Shown: piece after piece, positions 9,101-17,799 of the stretch | Position numbering within the stretch: the first letter of the stretch is position 1 | Layout of the letters: each line of letters opens with the position of its first letter | Assembly: GCA_013141505.1 (NCBI GenBank) | Contig: JABFQX010000050.1 | Location: 1 to 36,420, forward strand | Length of the DNA stretch: 36,420 nt | Source of the DNA: Methyloglobulus sp. | GTDB lineage: Bacteria > Pseudomonadota > Gammaproteobacteria > Methylococcales > Methylomonadaceae | Reading direction: 5' to 3' | Notes under the pieces: generated by a model | The model's input: the letters and a program-made list of their open reading frames with translations, nothing else | The model's database searches: none | Told to the model about the DNA's origin: nothing | Translations under genes and position numbers: made by a program

Positions 9101-12100
9101 CATGGCAGGTGGTACGGGTGATGATGCTTATATAATTGATGATGTTGGCGACACTATTGTTGAGGCCGCTGGCGAAGGAGTAGATTCTGTCAATAGTTCA
9201 GTCAATGTGGCATTATCAAATAATGTTGAAAATCTATTGTTAGTAGGTTTCGCCAATATAAATGCTGTGGGTAATGCTGATGCCAATGTCATGCTCGGCA
9301 ACTCAGGTGCAAATCTAATCACCGGGTTGGACGGAAATGATGAATTAAGGGGTGATGACGGCGCGGATACCCTGAACGGCGGTGCAGGCAATGACCTTCT
9401 TGATGGCGGTATAGGCCTGGACATATTGGTTGGCGGCTCAGGTGATGACACATATTATGTGGACCGATCCGATGATGTAATTAACGAACAAGCTAACGAA
9501 GGCACGGATACCGTACGCGCTGCATCCAGTTATGCATTAGCAATAAATATTGAAAATTTAATTTTAGAAACCGCAGCGGGTTATGGTGAAGCATTTGGTA
9601 ATAATTTAGCTAATCACCTAGTCGGAAATGAATACGACAACCGCCTAGATGGTGGAATTGGCATTGATGTCATGGAAGGTGGGCTAGGGAATGACACCTA
9701 TGTCCTCGATGTGATGACAGACCAAATCATTGAAGCCATCGATGAGGGAATCGACACTGTTGAAGTAGGTTTTAACTATACGTTAACTGAAACTTTTGAA
9801 AACTTGGTGTTAATTGGATCCGCCAACCTGGATGCGACCGGCAACGAGGGCAGTAACCAAATTAACGGTAATGACGGCAACAACCGGATTGATGGCCTGT
9901 TGGGTGCCGATACCTTATCAGGCGGATTGGGCGATGACGTTTATATCGCCAATGAAGCGGGTGACGATATCAATGAAGCCTTCAACGAGGGCATCGATAC
10001 GATTGAACGGGGTTTTGACACCACCTTGATTCTGGAAAGTAACGTCGAGAATTTAATCCTCACGGGTAGCGTGATTCATGGGAATGGTAACAATCTTGAT
10101 AATCTAATTACGGGAAATGCTTTTAACAATAGTATGCTCGGATTAGAAGGCAACGATCAGTTAGAAGGCGGTTCAGGAAATGATAATCTATGGGGTGGCG
10201 AGGGTTCTGACACTCTAATTGGTGGCGATGGCGTTGACTTTTTAAGTGGTGATGCAGGCGTTGATAGCTTAGTAGGTGGAGCAGGTGATGATCTTTATGC
10301 TATCGATAATGTAAACGATATTATTTTTGAGGCTGTTGGCGAAGGTAATGACTATGTACACAGTTCAGTAAGTTTTACACTAGGAGCAAACATTGAACGC
10401 ATACAAGCCGACGGTTCATCAAATATTGTTTTAACTGGTAATGCCCTCGACAATAGTATTTGGGGTAATTCGGGTGATGACACTTTAAATGGTGAGGCTG
10501 GAAATGATTTCTTGAATGGTGGTACAGGCATAGACACCTTGGTTGGTGGACTTGGCGACGACCTTTATATGGTCGATGATATTGGTGATATTATTATTGA
10601 AGCTGCCGGTGAAGGCGATGACGATGTGCACTCTTCAATTAGCTTAACACTCGGGGCAAATATTGAACGTCTCGAGGCTGATGGTGCCGCAGATTTAGTT
10701 TTAACTGGAAACGCTCTCAACAATGGAATTTGGGGAAACTCTGGCAATAATATTATCACTGGTGGAACTGGGAACGATTATTATGTTGGTAATGCGGGCA
10801 ACGATGTTTACGTCTACAACCCCGGCGACGGCCAGGATTCCATCGACAATGCCGACGCGCTAACCGCCACCGATACTTTGCGCTTCGGCGCTGGTATCAG
10901 CGATACCGATGTGCTGGCCTTCCAGTCCGGCACCAATATGTTCCTCAAGGTGAAAGGCACCACCGACCAGGTTGGCTTCATCAATTATTATGGGGCGAAT
11001 ACAGTCACCAATGGCGTAATGCAAGACCATAAAATCGACCGGGTCGAATTTGCCAATGGGGTGGTGTGGGATCAAGCCATGATCCAAACCGTCGTAGATC
11101 GGGCGAACAACAACCATGCCCCCATGATCAATACCTTTTTATCGGCATTTTCCGCCCGTGCGGGTGCGGCCTTTAACTTTAATGTCCCAGCAAATACGAT
11201 TACCGACCCCGATGTTTGGGATTCCATCACTTACAGCGCCAAATTACAGAGCGGTGCGGCGTTACCGGCTTGGCTGAGCTTTGATTCAGCTACCCGTACC
11301 TTTACGGGAACCCCAGGAACAGCAGATGTGGGCAGTTTCCAATTTGTGTTGTGGGGTACGGATAACTATGGTTCATCTGCGGGAGAATTTGTCACTGCAA
11401 ACGTGGGCGCGGCAAATCGTGTACCCGTGTTGGCAACGGCCTTGCCAGACCAAACAGTAGCCCAAGGTGCATCCTATAGTTATGTGGTGCCTGCCACCGC
11501 GTTCACCGATCCGGATGCGGGCGATACCTTAAGCTATAGCGCTACTCTGGCCGACGGCAGTGCATTGCCCGCTTGGTTGGCCTTCAACCCGTCTACCCGC
11601 ACTTTTACCGGTATTCCGACGAACACGGGTACGGTCAGCGTGAAAGTCACGGCCAAAGATACCGGCAACCTGACGGCGACCGATATCTTCGATATTGTTG
11701 TCAATGTGCAAAACCTCACCCTAACCGGTACGGCGGGCGTAGACACGCTTAACGGCGGCAGCGGTAACGATACCTTGAGCGGCTTGGCGGGTAATGACAC
11801 CTTAAACGGCAATGCCGGCGATGACCGTTTGGACGGCGGTGCCGGCAATGACACCATGAAGGGTGGTTTAGGGAATGATATCTATGTTGCAGATGCGGCA
11901 ACGGATATCATTACCGAAAACCTGAATGAAGGCATTGACACGGTAGAGACCAACATCACCTTCGACCTTACTAACCGGGTAAATGTTGAAAACCTGACCT
12001 TAACCGGCACTGGCATTATTAACGGCATCGGCAACGCGTTGAACAATGTCTTGACCGGAAATAGTGCCGCTAATACTCTAACTGGCGGTGCTGGCGACGA

Positions 12101-13325
12101 CACTTATTTCATCACTAGCGGCGATATTGTGACCGAGGCCACCGGTGCGGGTACGGACACGGTTAATGCAGGTTTCACTTACACTTTGGCGACCAATGTC
12201 GAAAACCTGATACTAACCGGTAATACGGCCATCAACGGCACCGGCAATACTTTGGCCAATATCTTGACGGGCAATAGTGCAGTCAATACGCTCGATGGCG
12301 GCACAGGCATCGACACGTTAATCGGCGGTGCAGGCAATGACATCTACGTGGTAGACAACACTTTGGACGTGGTCACTGAAAACCTCAACGAAGGCACCGA
12401 CCTTGTCCAGTCTTCGGCGGCCTACACGCTTTCGGCCAATGTCGAAAACTTGACCCTCACCGGCACAGGCCTCATCAATGGCACAGGCAATGCACTGGGC
12501 AATACCATCACCGGCAATAGCGCGGTCAATACGCTTACAGGTGGCGTAGGCGACGACGCCTATTTCATAACCAGTGGCGATATTATTGTCGAAGCCTTGA
12601 ATGAGGGTACCGAAACCGCCAATGCCGGTTTTACCTACACGCTCGCAGCGAACGTGGAGAACCTGATATTGACCGGCACCACGGCCATCAACGGTACGGG
12701 TAATGCACTGAACAATATCCTGACCGGTAATAGCGCAATCAATACCTTAACCGGTTTGACAGGTGACGACACCTATTTCATTACCAGTGGGGATATTGTC
12801 ACGGAAGCCGCCAGTGCCGGTATTGATACTGTCAATGCAGGGTTTACTACTACCTTGGCGACCAATGTCGAGAACCTGATATTGACCAGCACCACGGCCA
12901 TCAACGGCACCGGCAACAGCCTGCTCAACCTGTTGCTTGGCAATGGCGGCGCCAATATCTTGGCAGGCGGGCTTGGCAATGACACCTTGACCGGTGGCTC
13001 CGGGGCTGACCAATTCTTGTTCGACACCGCGTTCAATACGACGACCAACAAAGACATCATTACCGACTTTAACGTGGTCGACGACACCCTTCGCCTGGAA
13101 AACGCCATTTTTACCAAATTCACCACGGCCGGTGCATTGACGGCGGGCACTTTCGTTTCAGGGGCGGGCGCAAAAGCCCTGGATGCCAACGACTACCTGA
13201 TCTATAACACCACCACCGGCACCTTGTCTTATGATGCCGACGGCAATGGCGTAGGGGCGCAAGTGGATATCGTCACATTGACCGGCATCCCGGCGTTGAC
13301 GACGGCGGATTTTTTAGTGGTTTGA
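6105..13325 (+). CDS. Giant RTX calcium-binding repeat protein (2406 aa)
   Basis: Probably exported by a type I secretion system; no such genes lie in this window. Regions by approximate residue: 1-160, a helical domain with DAFRHAYTSA (37-46) and ENMDKWNNDVGREEYYRW, a His/Asn-containing motif seen in toxin-like DUF6973 domains; 169-295, EF-hand/dockerin-like Ca2+ loops LDLDGDGIET, DLNGNGTIDTGNELFG and DTNHDGKIDS; 300-560, unrecognised; 568-645, first RTX nonapeptide array (GGxGxDxLx); 655-700, a haemolysin-associated domain; 736-1562, many RTX arrays alternating with units ending NVENLTLTG; 1569-1640, a second haemolysin-associated domain; 1672-1866, two cadherin/He-PIG Ig-like domains (LPAWLAFNPSTRTFTG); 1876-2306, near-identical YFITSGDIVTEA repeats; 2311-2406, C-terminal secretion-type domain ending TTADFLVV. 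Composition is mosaic: AT-rich 5' part, GC-rich 3' part. Shine-Dalgarno GGAG lies within the upstream gene. Confidence 0.9.
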   Translation: MALTLSNGEIAQLVEPFGGFYRDPNLSDPYQDNQYDAFRHAYTSAKFTEEYNDSVAKFLGDLKELHIPPSDPAELAKYRARENMDKWNNDVGREEYYRWKADHDAGQTTDTLEKWIYDRVNEGKTINNPFDPQETRQWKEPWEKIMDDIINEIKNKFNQASTIPSPIILDLDGDGIETRGVSAGAFFDQVGDGFAEQTGWVGKDDGLLVRDLNGNGTIDTGNELFGNNTKLANGANASNGFEALKELDTNHDGKIDSNDSTFTSLSIWKDVNSNGKTEVGEILNLTDEGIQSINVNYTNSSFVDVNSNQHQQIGSYSTISGQIRTAEDVWFESNNTNSLATNVLAVPNDIVALPNVTGYGKVYDLHQAMVRDVSGTLKNLVTQFSLANTAADRGAILQSIIYKWTGVENIDPASRAATQIYGNVIGDARKLEALEEFMGQDWYGVWCWGTKDPNPHGQAAPVLLKAYDELSEKIYGLLAAQSFLKPLYEKINYTLGSNNTIKGDFSLVTNEITIAINSNHTLGKELLVEFMRSLKATGTVAIMDISSFAASLSSLGPDIESVVNSSIAIVGTDRDDNLSGSASIDILQGLGGNDTLTGNAGADILDGNSGNDTLFGNDGADRLYGGTGNDQLYGGAGVDQYYFYRGDGQDTVHEDYLEDTWINIGDLTIEELSFRRSGADLVVGFQTSLTDGIVLAEFFKNGEPQSALVLKKSDGQTQILNASSLIQLTLVATENADALDGSSVADTINALGGDDLVFARGGNDIVNGGAGNDNVNGGDGDDQITGGLGNDTLYGENGIDTVDGGDGSDRVYGGTNNDSLIGGAGNDTLDGGVGADNMAGGAGDDAYVMDDAGDVIVEAALGGIDSISSSVSVVMSANVENLTLTGTGEINATGNSDNNAILGNTGANQILGMAGTDTLNGLDGNDTLDGGDGTDEIFGGRGDDSLVGGNEDDKLHGEEGIDVLSGGVGGDLLDGGDGNDSLTGGAGIDLLDGGAGADNMAGGTGDDAYIIDDVGDTIVEAAGEGVDSVNSSVNVALSNNVENLLLVGFANINAVGNADANVMLGNSGANLITGLDGNDELRGDDGADTLNGGAGNDLLDGGIGLDILVGGSGDDTYYVDRSDDVINEQANEGTDTVRAASSYALAINIENLILETAAGYGEAFGNNLANHLVGNEYDNRLDGGIGIDVMEGGLGNDTYVLDVMTDQIIEAIDEGIDTVEVGFNYTLTETFENLVLIGSANLDATGNEGSNQINGNDGNNRIDGLLGADTLSGGLGDDVYIANEAGDDINEAFNEGIDTIERGFDTTLILESNVENLILTGSVIHGNGNNLDNLITGNAFNNSMLGLEGNDQLEGGSGNDNLWGGEGSDTLIGGDGVDFLSGDAGVDSLVGGAGDDLYAIDNVNDIIFEAVGEGNDYVHSSVSFTLGANIERIQADGSSNIVLTGNALDNSIWGNSGDDTLNGEAGNDFLNGGTGIDTLVGGLGDDLYMVDDIGDIIIEAAGEGDDDVHSSISLTLGANIERLEADGAADLVLTGNALNNGIWGNSGNNIITGGTGNDYYVGNAGNDVYVYNPGDGQDSIDNADALTATDTLRFGAGISDTDVLAFQSGTNMFLKVKGTTDQVGFINYYGANTVTNGVMQDHKIDRVEFANGVVWDQAMIQTVVDRANNNHAPMINTFLSAFSARAGAAFNFNVPANTITDPDVWDSITYSAKLQSGAALPAWLSFDSATRTFTGTPGTADVGSFQFVLWGTDNYGSSAGEFVTANVGAANRVPVLATALPDQTVAQGASYSYVVPATAFTDPDAGDTLSYSATLADGSALPAWLAFNPSTRTFTGIPTNTGTVSVKVTAKDTGNLTATDIFDIVVNVQNLTLTGTAGVDTLNGGSGNDTLSGLAGNDTLNGNAGDDRLDGGAGNDTMKGGLGNDIYVADAATDIITENLNEGIDTVETNITFDLTNRVNVENLTLTGTGIINGIGNALNNVLTGNSAANTLTGGAGDDTYFITSGDIVTEATGAGTDTVNAGFTYTLATNVENLILTGNTAINGTGNTLANILTGNSAVNTLDGGTGIDTLIGGAGNDIYVVDNTLDVVTENLNEGTDLVQSSAAYTLSANVENLTLTGTGLINGTGNALGNTITGNSAVNTLTGGVGDDAYFITSGDIIVEALNEGTETANAGFTYTLAANVENLILTGTTAINGTGNALNNILTGNSAINTLTGLTGDDTYFITSGDIVTEAASAGIDTVNAGFTTTLATNVENLILTSTTAINGTGNSLLNLLLGNGGANILAGGLGNDTLTGGSGADQFLFDTAFNTTTNKDIITDFNVVDDTLRLENAIFTKFTTAGALTAGTFVSGAGAKALDANDYLIYNTTTGTLSYDADGNGVGAQVDIVTLTGIPALTTADFLVV

Positions 13326-13337
13326 TTTTAATGTTAA

Positions 13338-13363
13338 CAAAACCCCAGTGAACTGGGGTTTTG
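13338..13363 (+). terminator. Terminator after the RTX gene
   Basis: Perfect 10-bp stem CAAAACCCCA / TGGGGTTTTG around the 6-base loop GTGAAC, beginning 12 bp after the RTX stop codon. The A-run on one side and T-run on the other are typical of an intrinsic terminator. Confidence 0.9.
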
Positions 13364-13416
13364 TGAGCCATTCGAATGTATGTAATATGCAAATTAGTCA
13401 AAACCCTCTGGGTGCC

Positions 13417-13551
13417 CGAGAAGGGTCGAAAACGGAAGCTGAGCGCAAAAACGATGAGGGCGTTACTCAACCAAAAATATGTAAAAACTGTTATATCAAA
13501 TAATAACAATGAGTTAGTGCTATTTAACTGTTACATCAGATTCTAATCTAA
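13417..13551 (+). repeat. Inverted repeat copy B flanking the RTX locus
   Basis: Partner of the repeat at 4001-4149, in the opposite orientation. The core 13427-13509 has 72 of 83 positions identical, and the block 13530-13548 is identical over 19 bases. The spacing between the two blocks differs (20 bp here, 28 bp in copy A). It has no coding potential. It lies just past the RTX terminator. Confidence 0.85.
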
Positions 13552-13578
13552 TACCGATTGGAGTTTGCGGCATTAAAT

Positions 13579-13613
13579 TATCCTCAGGAAAAATTATTTT
13601 GAGGATATTTTTT
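13579..13613 (+). terminator. Possible convergent terminator at the mltD 3' end
   Basis: Eight-base arms TATCCTCA (13579-13586) and TGAGGATA (13600-13607) enclose 13 bases that include the mltD stop codon. A run of six T follows on the plus strand. It could stop plus-strand read-through from the RTX side; on the minus strand the T-run is weak. Confidence 0.35.
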
Positions 13614-15612
13614 CCAAACTGGATAAAAGCCCCGCCGTTCCTTTGTAAAGAATGGACGAATGAGTTGATTTTATCGAAGAATCCGCCAATTGTTTAAGAG
13701 GGATTAACAAGCGTTGACCCAAAGAGAGGCTTTGCCGCTTTTTAAATTTATTCACTTCCCGCAATGCGGCTTCGCTTATCCCGTGATACGCCGCAAGCGC
13801 TTTCAATGATTCGCCCTTATCAAGATAATGCACGGTTAAGTAGTTTTGTGCCATTGCATTTTTTGTTGTCTGTTTATCATCTGATTTCGGGCTGACTTGA
13901 GTTTTAGCGTTGTATCCGTTAGGAAGCTGGCTATGTAAATCTTCATCAATACTGAGTGCCAACAAAGGTGTCCTAATGTCAGGCTGAGGAAAAGAAAACA
14001 ATGGCAGCTCTTGTGATGATTGCGTTGTAGGTATTGTGCTGGCTGGTTGCGCCAAAAAAGCTAAACTTTGATGTAGTTGATTGGCGTGACTGATGGGGAG
14101 TAAAAAACTATAGGGTTTACGCTTGGTCAAGTTGGTTTTCAGATACGCCGCGTTTAAAACACCAAATTCCTCGGCATTAAAATCGGCCAATTTGGCAATC
14201 GTGTTTAAATCTTTTGCCACCAGTTGGGCAACATCAATGTCGCGATCAACATTGACTTTGATGAAATAAGGTTCATTTCTCACCGGCCTCGGCTTTAAGC
14301 CATAACTTCCGGGATTGGCAAAAATGCTTGCTATTGCAAGTAATCTTGGCACGTAATCTTGGGTTTCGGCAGGCAAATCCAATGACCAAAAGTCCGTATC
14401 AAGGCCTTCGGCTTGATTCTTGGCAATTGCCGCATCAACTGCGCCTTGACCGCAATTATAAGCTGCCAATGCCAGCAACCAGTCACCTTTGAAATGGCTA
14501 TTTAAACCGCCAAGAAAACGGATTGCGGCATGGGTTGCAGCAGTAACATCAAGCCTGGCATCGTATTCATCGTTTTGTTCCAAATCGAAATCACGCCCCG
14601 TACTGGGGATGAACTGCCAGATTCCAGCGGCGTTCATGGGTGATAACGCGGTAGCCTGATAAGCACTTTCAACAATGGGCAACAATGCCAGGTCTAAAGG
14701 CAATCCATGTTTACTGAGTGCATCGACAATGTGATACAAAAAAGGCCGTGCACGTTCGGACGCTTGCCATAAAAAACCGCTTTTCTGAGTGAAACCGGCA
14801 ATTTGCCTCCCGACCCGCTCATAAATGGCATCTTGCTTACTGCGACATTGCTGGGCCAATTGGGGATAGCTGTCTGATAGAAAGCCCTGCCCGGCTAAGG
14901 TAATGACATCTTTCTTGTTTAAATCGGAACAATATTTGATGGCAACTTGTGGTTGAGATAAATTTTTGTTGTTACTTTTAGTTAATACGTTATCCCGATT
15001 TACGGTTGGTTCGGGCGTAGTAATATCCTGCTTGAATAACTCAGGATGCAGTCCCAGTTTGGTACGGACACGCTGAATGGAGGGCGATCTGAACAATTCG
15101 TTCGATTTAACTAAAGGTTGCTGGGTGGGATGATTGTATAAGGAGCCAGAGGATTTTTTCGTTAAAATCGTCTGTTGCCCGTTTGTGGCAAATAATTTTT
15201 TTCCTAAACCGGTGTATTTTTCTATCAACGGCGATTTTTTAAGCAATTGTTTCTGTGGCGATATGACGGTGGTTAATCGACTTGTTCGCCCATTCACGGC
15301 GACTGCGGCGGTTTCTTTGATAGGTTCTGCTGTCGGTATTGCCAACACAGTAGGCTTAAGTGGAATAGGTATGTGATCAAATCCGGCAGATGATGGGCTA
15401 GGCCTGGGAATCCTCAAACCCAGCCTGATACGCTCCCAGACATTACCGGAATTTGCGGATAGTTTTTTGCCTTTACGGCTATGCGATTTAGCACCCCGAT
15501 GAACGGCGCTTTTGCTTGATTTTGAACCCGCAGCAGTAGCGACCGGAACGCTGTAACTCGTCACTAATGACAAACTGACAAATATAACCAGGGATATTAG
15601 GGATGAACGCAT
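13594..15612 (-). CDS. mltD: MltD-like membrane-bound lytic murein transglycosylase
   Basis: 672 residues. A signal peptide or anchor (about residues 1-27) is followed by a long basic, low-complexity region up to about 260. The SLT (GH23) domain spans about 275-430. Its catalytic Glu is E315 in LPIVESAYQ, followed by AAGIWQFIPSTGRDFDL and ALAAYNCGQGAVD, the family signatures, and by the MltD-typical ETQDYVPRLLAI. One LysM peptidoglycan-binding module lies near the C-terminus (about 585-635). It cleaves the MurNAc-GlcNAc bond in the periplasm to give 1,6-anhydro products during wall turnover. E. coli MltD has two LysM modules and is shorter (about 450 residues), so the long N-terminal linker is a difference. 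It has its own upstream region, interrupted by a small repeat element. Confidence 0.9.
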   Translation of the reverse strand: MRSSLISLVIFVSLSLVTSYSVPVATAAGSKSSKSAVHRGAKSHSRKGKKLSANSGNVWERIRLGLRIPRPSPSSAGFDHIPIPLKPTVLAIPTAEPIKETAAVAVNGRTSRLTTVISPQKQLLKKSPLIEKYTGLGKKLFATNGQQTILTKKSSGSLYNHPTQQPLVKSNELFRSPSIQRVRTKLGLHPELFKQDITTPEPTVNRDNVLTKSNNKNLSQPQVAIKYCSDLNKKDVITLAGQGFLSDSYPQLAQQCRSKQDAIYERVGRQIAGFTQKSGFLWQASERARPFLYHIVDALSKHGLPLDLALLPIVESAYQATALSPMNAAGIWQFIPSTGRDFDLEQNDEYDARLDVTAATHAAIRFLGGLNSHFKGDWLLALAAYNCGQGAVDAAIAKNQAEGLDTDFWSLDLPAETQDYVPRLLAIASIFANPGSYGLKPRPVRNEPYFIKVNVDRDIDVAQLVAKDLNTIAKLADFNAEEFGVLNAAYLKTNLTKRKPYSFLLPISHANQLHQSLAFLAQPASTIPTTQSSQELPLFSFPQPDIRTPLLALSIDEDLHSQLPNGYNAKTQVSPKSDDKQTTKNAMAQNYLTVHYLDKGESLKALAAYHGISEAALREVNKFKKRQSLSLGQRLLIPLKQLADSSIKSTHSSILYKGTAGLLSSLEKISSK

Positions 15613-15667
15613 GTTTTCCTGTAATGTTTTTGGGCTTTGTTAAAACGCCACGCAGAACTGATAAATG

Positions 15668-15803
15668 TTAAGGAACCTCTGGTTAAGTACTTCGACAAGC
15701 TCAGGACGAACGGTATATTATTGATTTTTTAGTATCCTATGGGGCATATAATGGTGAGCTTGTCGAACCATAAATGAAATCCACTTGTTCAGAGGTTCCT
15801 TAA
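15668..15803. mobile_element. 136-bp MITE/REP-like element with perfect terminal inverted repeats
   Basis: Ends TTAAGGAACCTCTG (15668-15681) and CAGAGGTTCCTTAA (15790-15803) are perfect 14-bp inverted repeats. A nested pair, TTCGACAAGCTCA near 15690 and TGAGCTTGTCGAA near 15753, resembles widespread bacterial 'GACAAGCTC' REP-type repeats. There is no open reading frame, so it would be non-autonomous. The right end supplies the TAA stop codon of the adjacent ybiB-like gene. Confidence 0.75.
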
Positions 15804-16819
15804 GCGAATCTCTGTGTGTTCCTGTCTGACCAGAACTTTACCGCTAACGCATGTGCCTGTTCCTGGGTTTGGGCTTTACCCAGCAATTTTAAGGCAACTG
15901 CTGCTGTGCCGATTACCGAGGCTTCCGCAAACTCATCAGCAATTTTATTTTGCCAAACCAAGGCCAGTTGTTCAGGTTGCAAATTCTCCGGTTTGACATG
16001 CCGTTGTGGAAAAAGTGCCGGCCAAGTTTCATCAATCATTTCACCGTTGTGGACACTTTGCACTAAACAATCCATATCAGGATTGCGTTCCGTTTCGCCG
16101 CCTTCGCCTTTTAGTGCCGCAGCATGGGGTTGCTGTAACAAAGCAGCAGCTTGTTGATGAACTGATCGGTAAGAAGGATGGAATATTCCCTGAATGCTGT
16201 ATTTAGCATTGAATGGATTTAACAATTTCACCAAGGTATGCACAGGCGAACGTAAACCTAAAATAGGACGTAATTCGATAATCTCATGCAGTTTAGGGCA
16301 GATAAGGTCTAACGACAGATAACTAAAATGATGATTTGCAAGTTGTCTTTTCGCTTGCTCAATTGATGTCGCTACTTCATGCCCCAGATAGCTCAGCATA
16401 TTTTCCGTATATACCCTGTTGGTTGAATGCCCTGGTGAGCCGTGCATGAAAACTTTGATGCCATTTTCGGCCAGTAACAGTGCTGACAATAAAAACCAGG
16501 GTAAATGCCGCCGTTTACCGGCATAAGTCGCCCAATCAAGGTCTACCAAAACACTATCGCCCGCTAAATGGCAAGATTCCCGTGCCGCTAACACGAAACC
16601 CGCCAATTCCTCCGGTGTTTCTTCCTTAACCCGCATCAGCATTAGAAATGCGCCCAGTTGTTCCGGCAAGACTTCATTCGCCAGTATCATTTTCATGGCA
16701 TGATAGGCTTCAGCTTGGGTCAGAGGCCTTGAACCTTTTTTGCCTTTACCCAGAATTCTTATAGTTTCTGCAAACGGATGTTCAGTTGTGGACGTAGCGA
16801 GATGATGCGAAAAAGTCAT
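15800..16819 (-). CDS. ybiB: YbiB-like glycosyltransferase-family-3 protein (TrpD homologue)
   Basis: About 339 residues from the ATG at 16819, which overlaps the ctaB stop as ATGA; a longer reading from 16891 would overlap ctaB by 76 bp and is less likely. The fold is that of anthranilate phosphoribosyltransferase: an N-terminal helical part (LTQAEAYHAMKMIL, LGAFLMLMRVKEETPEELAG), then the nucleotide/phosphoribosyl region. The classical TrpD glycine-rich GTGGD motif is replaced by TYAGKRRHLPW. This matches YbiB, which binds DNA/RNA and lacks TrpD activity. Other TrpD-like parts are kept: GHSTNRVYTENMLSYLG and LGLRSPVHTLVKLLNPF. Probably co-transcribed with ctaB. Its stop codon is contributed by the end of the small repeat element downstream. 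Confidence 0.8.
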   Translation of the reverse strand: MTFSHHLATSTTEHPFAETIRILGKGKKGSRPLTQAEAYHAMKMILANEVLPEQLGAFLMLMRVKEETPEELAGFVLAARESCHLAGDSVLVDLDWATYAGKRRHLPWFLLSALLLAENGIKVFMHGSPGHSTNRVYTENMLSYLGHEVATSIEQAKRQLANHHFSYLSLDLICPKLHEIIELRPILGLRSPVHTLVKLLNPFNAKYSIQGIFHPSYRSVHQQAAALLQQPHAAALKGEGGETERNPDMDCLVQSVHNGEMIDETWPALFPQRHVKPENLQPEQLALVWQNKIADEFAEASVIGTAAVALKLLGKAQTQEQAHALAVKFWSDRNTQRFA

Positions 16820-17703
16820 AAGTTGATCCGCACATAATGGTCTATCAACAAAGCTGCAAACAGAAGTGTGATATAAATTATTGAAAACCAAAAAGTCAGC
16901 ATGGCGGTTTTGACATCTTTATTCCGCATCATCAATAAGGCAAAATAAATAAAACCCGCGCCCAACAGCGCGGCGAATACCAAATAAATCAGGCCAGTCA
17001 TACCAGTGGCATGAGGTAGTAAAGTCACAAAAAGCAACAATACTGCGTAAAGCAAGATCTGAACCCGCGTAAATTCAACTCCATGAGTAACGGGAAGCAT
17101 CGGAATATTAACCAATGCGTATTTCTCTTGCTTGGCAATTGCTAAAGGCCAGAAATGCGGTGGTGTCCAAATAAAAATAATCGCCACCAATAGCAAGGCA
17201 TGGGGATGCACCGTGCCAGTGATCGCACACCACCCCAGTAGCGGCGGCATTGCCCCAAAAGCGCCACCAATCACAATATTTTGAGGTGTTGCCCGTTTAA
17301 GCCAAAGCGTATAGATAATGGCATAACCGAATAAGGATACAAAAGTGAGGATGGCAGTGAGAATATTAACCTTCAATACCAGCACTAACATCGAAACAAC
17401 CCCTAAAACCAATGCAAAAGCAATGACTTCCGATGATTTCAGGTAATGCTGAGGTAATGGTCGGTGCGGATTGAGGATGCCGTCGATCTTTTGGTCGATG
17501 AGATGGTTGATTGCCGCCGCCGATGCCGCTGCAAAGGCAATTCCGACAAGGCCATAAGCAACATTTTGGAGGGGTGGTATACCGGGAACAGCCAACAACA
17601 TGCCCACCAATGCAGTAAATAACATTTCCGCAACAACATTCGGTTTACACAGCTCCAGATAGCTTTTCCAGGATGAAGGCGCAGTAGCGACTTTAGTTAC
17701 CAT
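16816..17703 (-). CDS. ctaB: Protohaem IX farnesyltransferase (haem O synthase)
   Basis: 295 residues, the normal length. UbiA-family integral membrane prenyltransferase that adds a farnesyl group to haem b to make haem O for haem-copper terminal oxidases. The diphosphate/Mg2+-binding NxxxDxxxD motif is visible as N66-D70-D74 in INHLIDQKIDGIL, followed by the conserved HRPLP. The YTLWLKR segment near 130, GAFGAMPPLLGW near 150 and IWTPPHFWPLAI near 175 are CtaB/CyoE signatures. About eight or nine helices. It overlaps the ybiB-like gene by four bases, so they form one operon. The oxidase subunit genes usually beside ctaB are not within the window; downstream is ybiB and upstream is an unrelated DUF4279 gene. 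Confidence 0.95.
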   Translation of the reverse strand: MVTKVATAPSSWKSYLELCKPNVVAEMLFTALVGMLLAVPGIPPLQNVAYGLVGIAFAAASAAAINHLIDQKIDGILNPHRPLPQHYLKSSEVIAFALVLGVVSMLVLVLKVNILTAILTFVSLFGYAIIYTLWLKRATPQNIVIGGAFGAMPPLLGWCAITGTVHPHALLLVAIIFIWTPPHFWPLAIAKQEKYALVNIPMLPVTHGVEFTRVQILLYAVLLLFVTLLPHATGMTGLIYLVFAALLGAGFIYFALLMMRNKDVKTAMLTFWFSIIYITLLFAALLIDHYVRINL

Positions 17704-17799
17704 TAGTTAATCAGTCCAATTGTAGGGATAAGTGAGTGCGCCCTAAAAAACTTAATAATGCCTTCAACACTAATGACTGAACTTCGTTTGAGAGTAACA

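Noticed and set aside
7580-12103. Many long open frames on the minus strand opposite the RTX gene
   Set aside because: They are produced by the strongly biased Gly/Asp codon repeats; their translations are Pro/Ser/Leu-rich low complexity with no domains.
7800-13020. Repeated units that could suggest a CRISPR array or satellite DNA
   Set aside because: The repeats are in one reading frame, diverged, of RTX nonapeptide type, and lack constant spacers.
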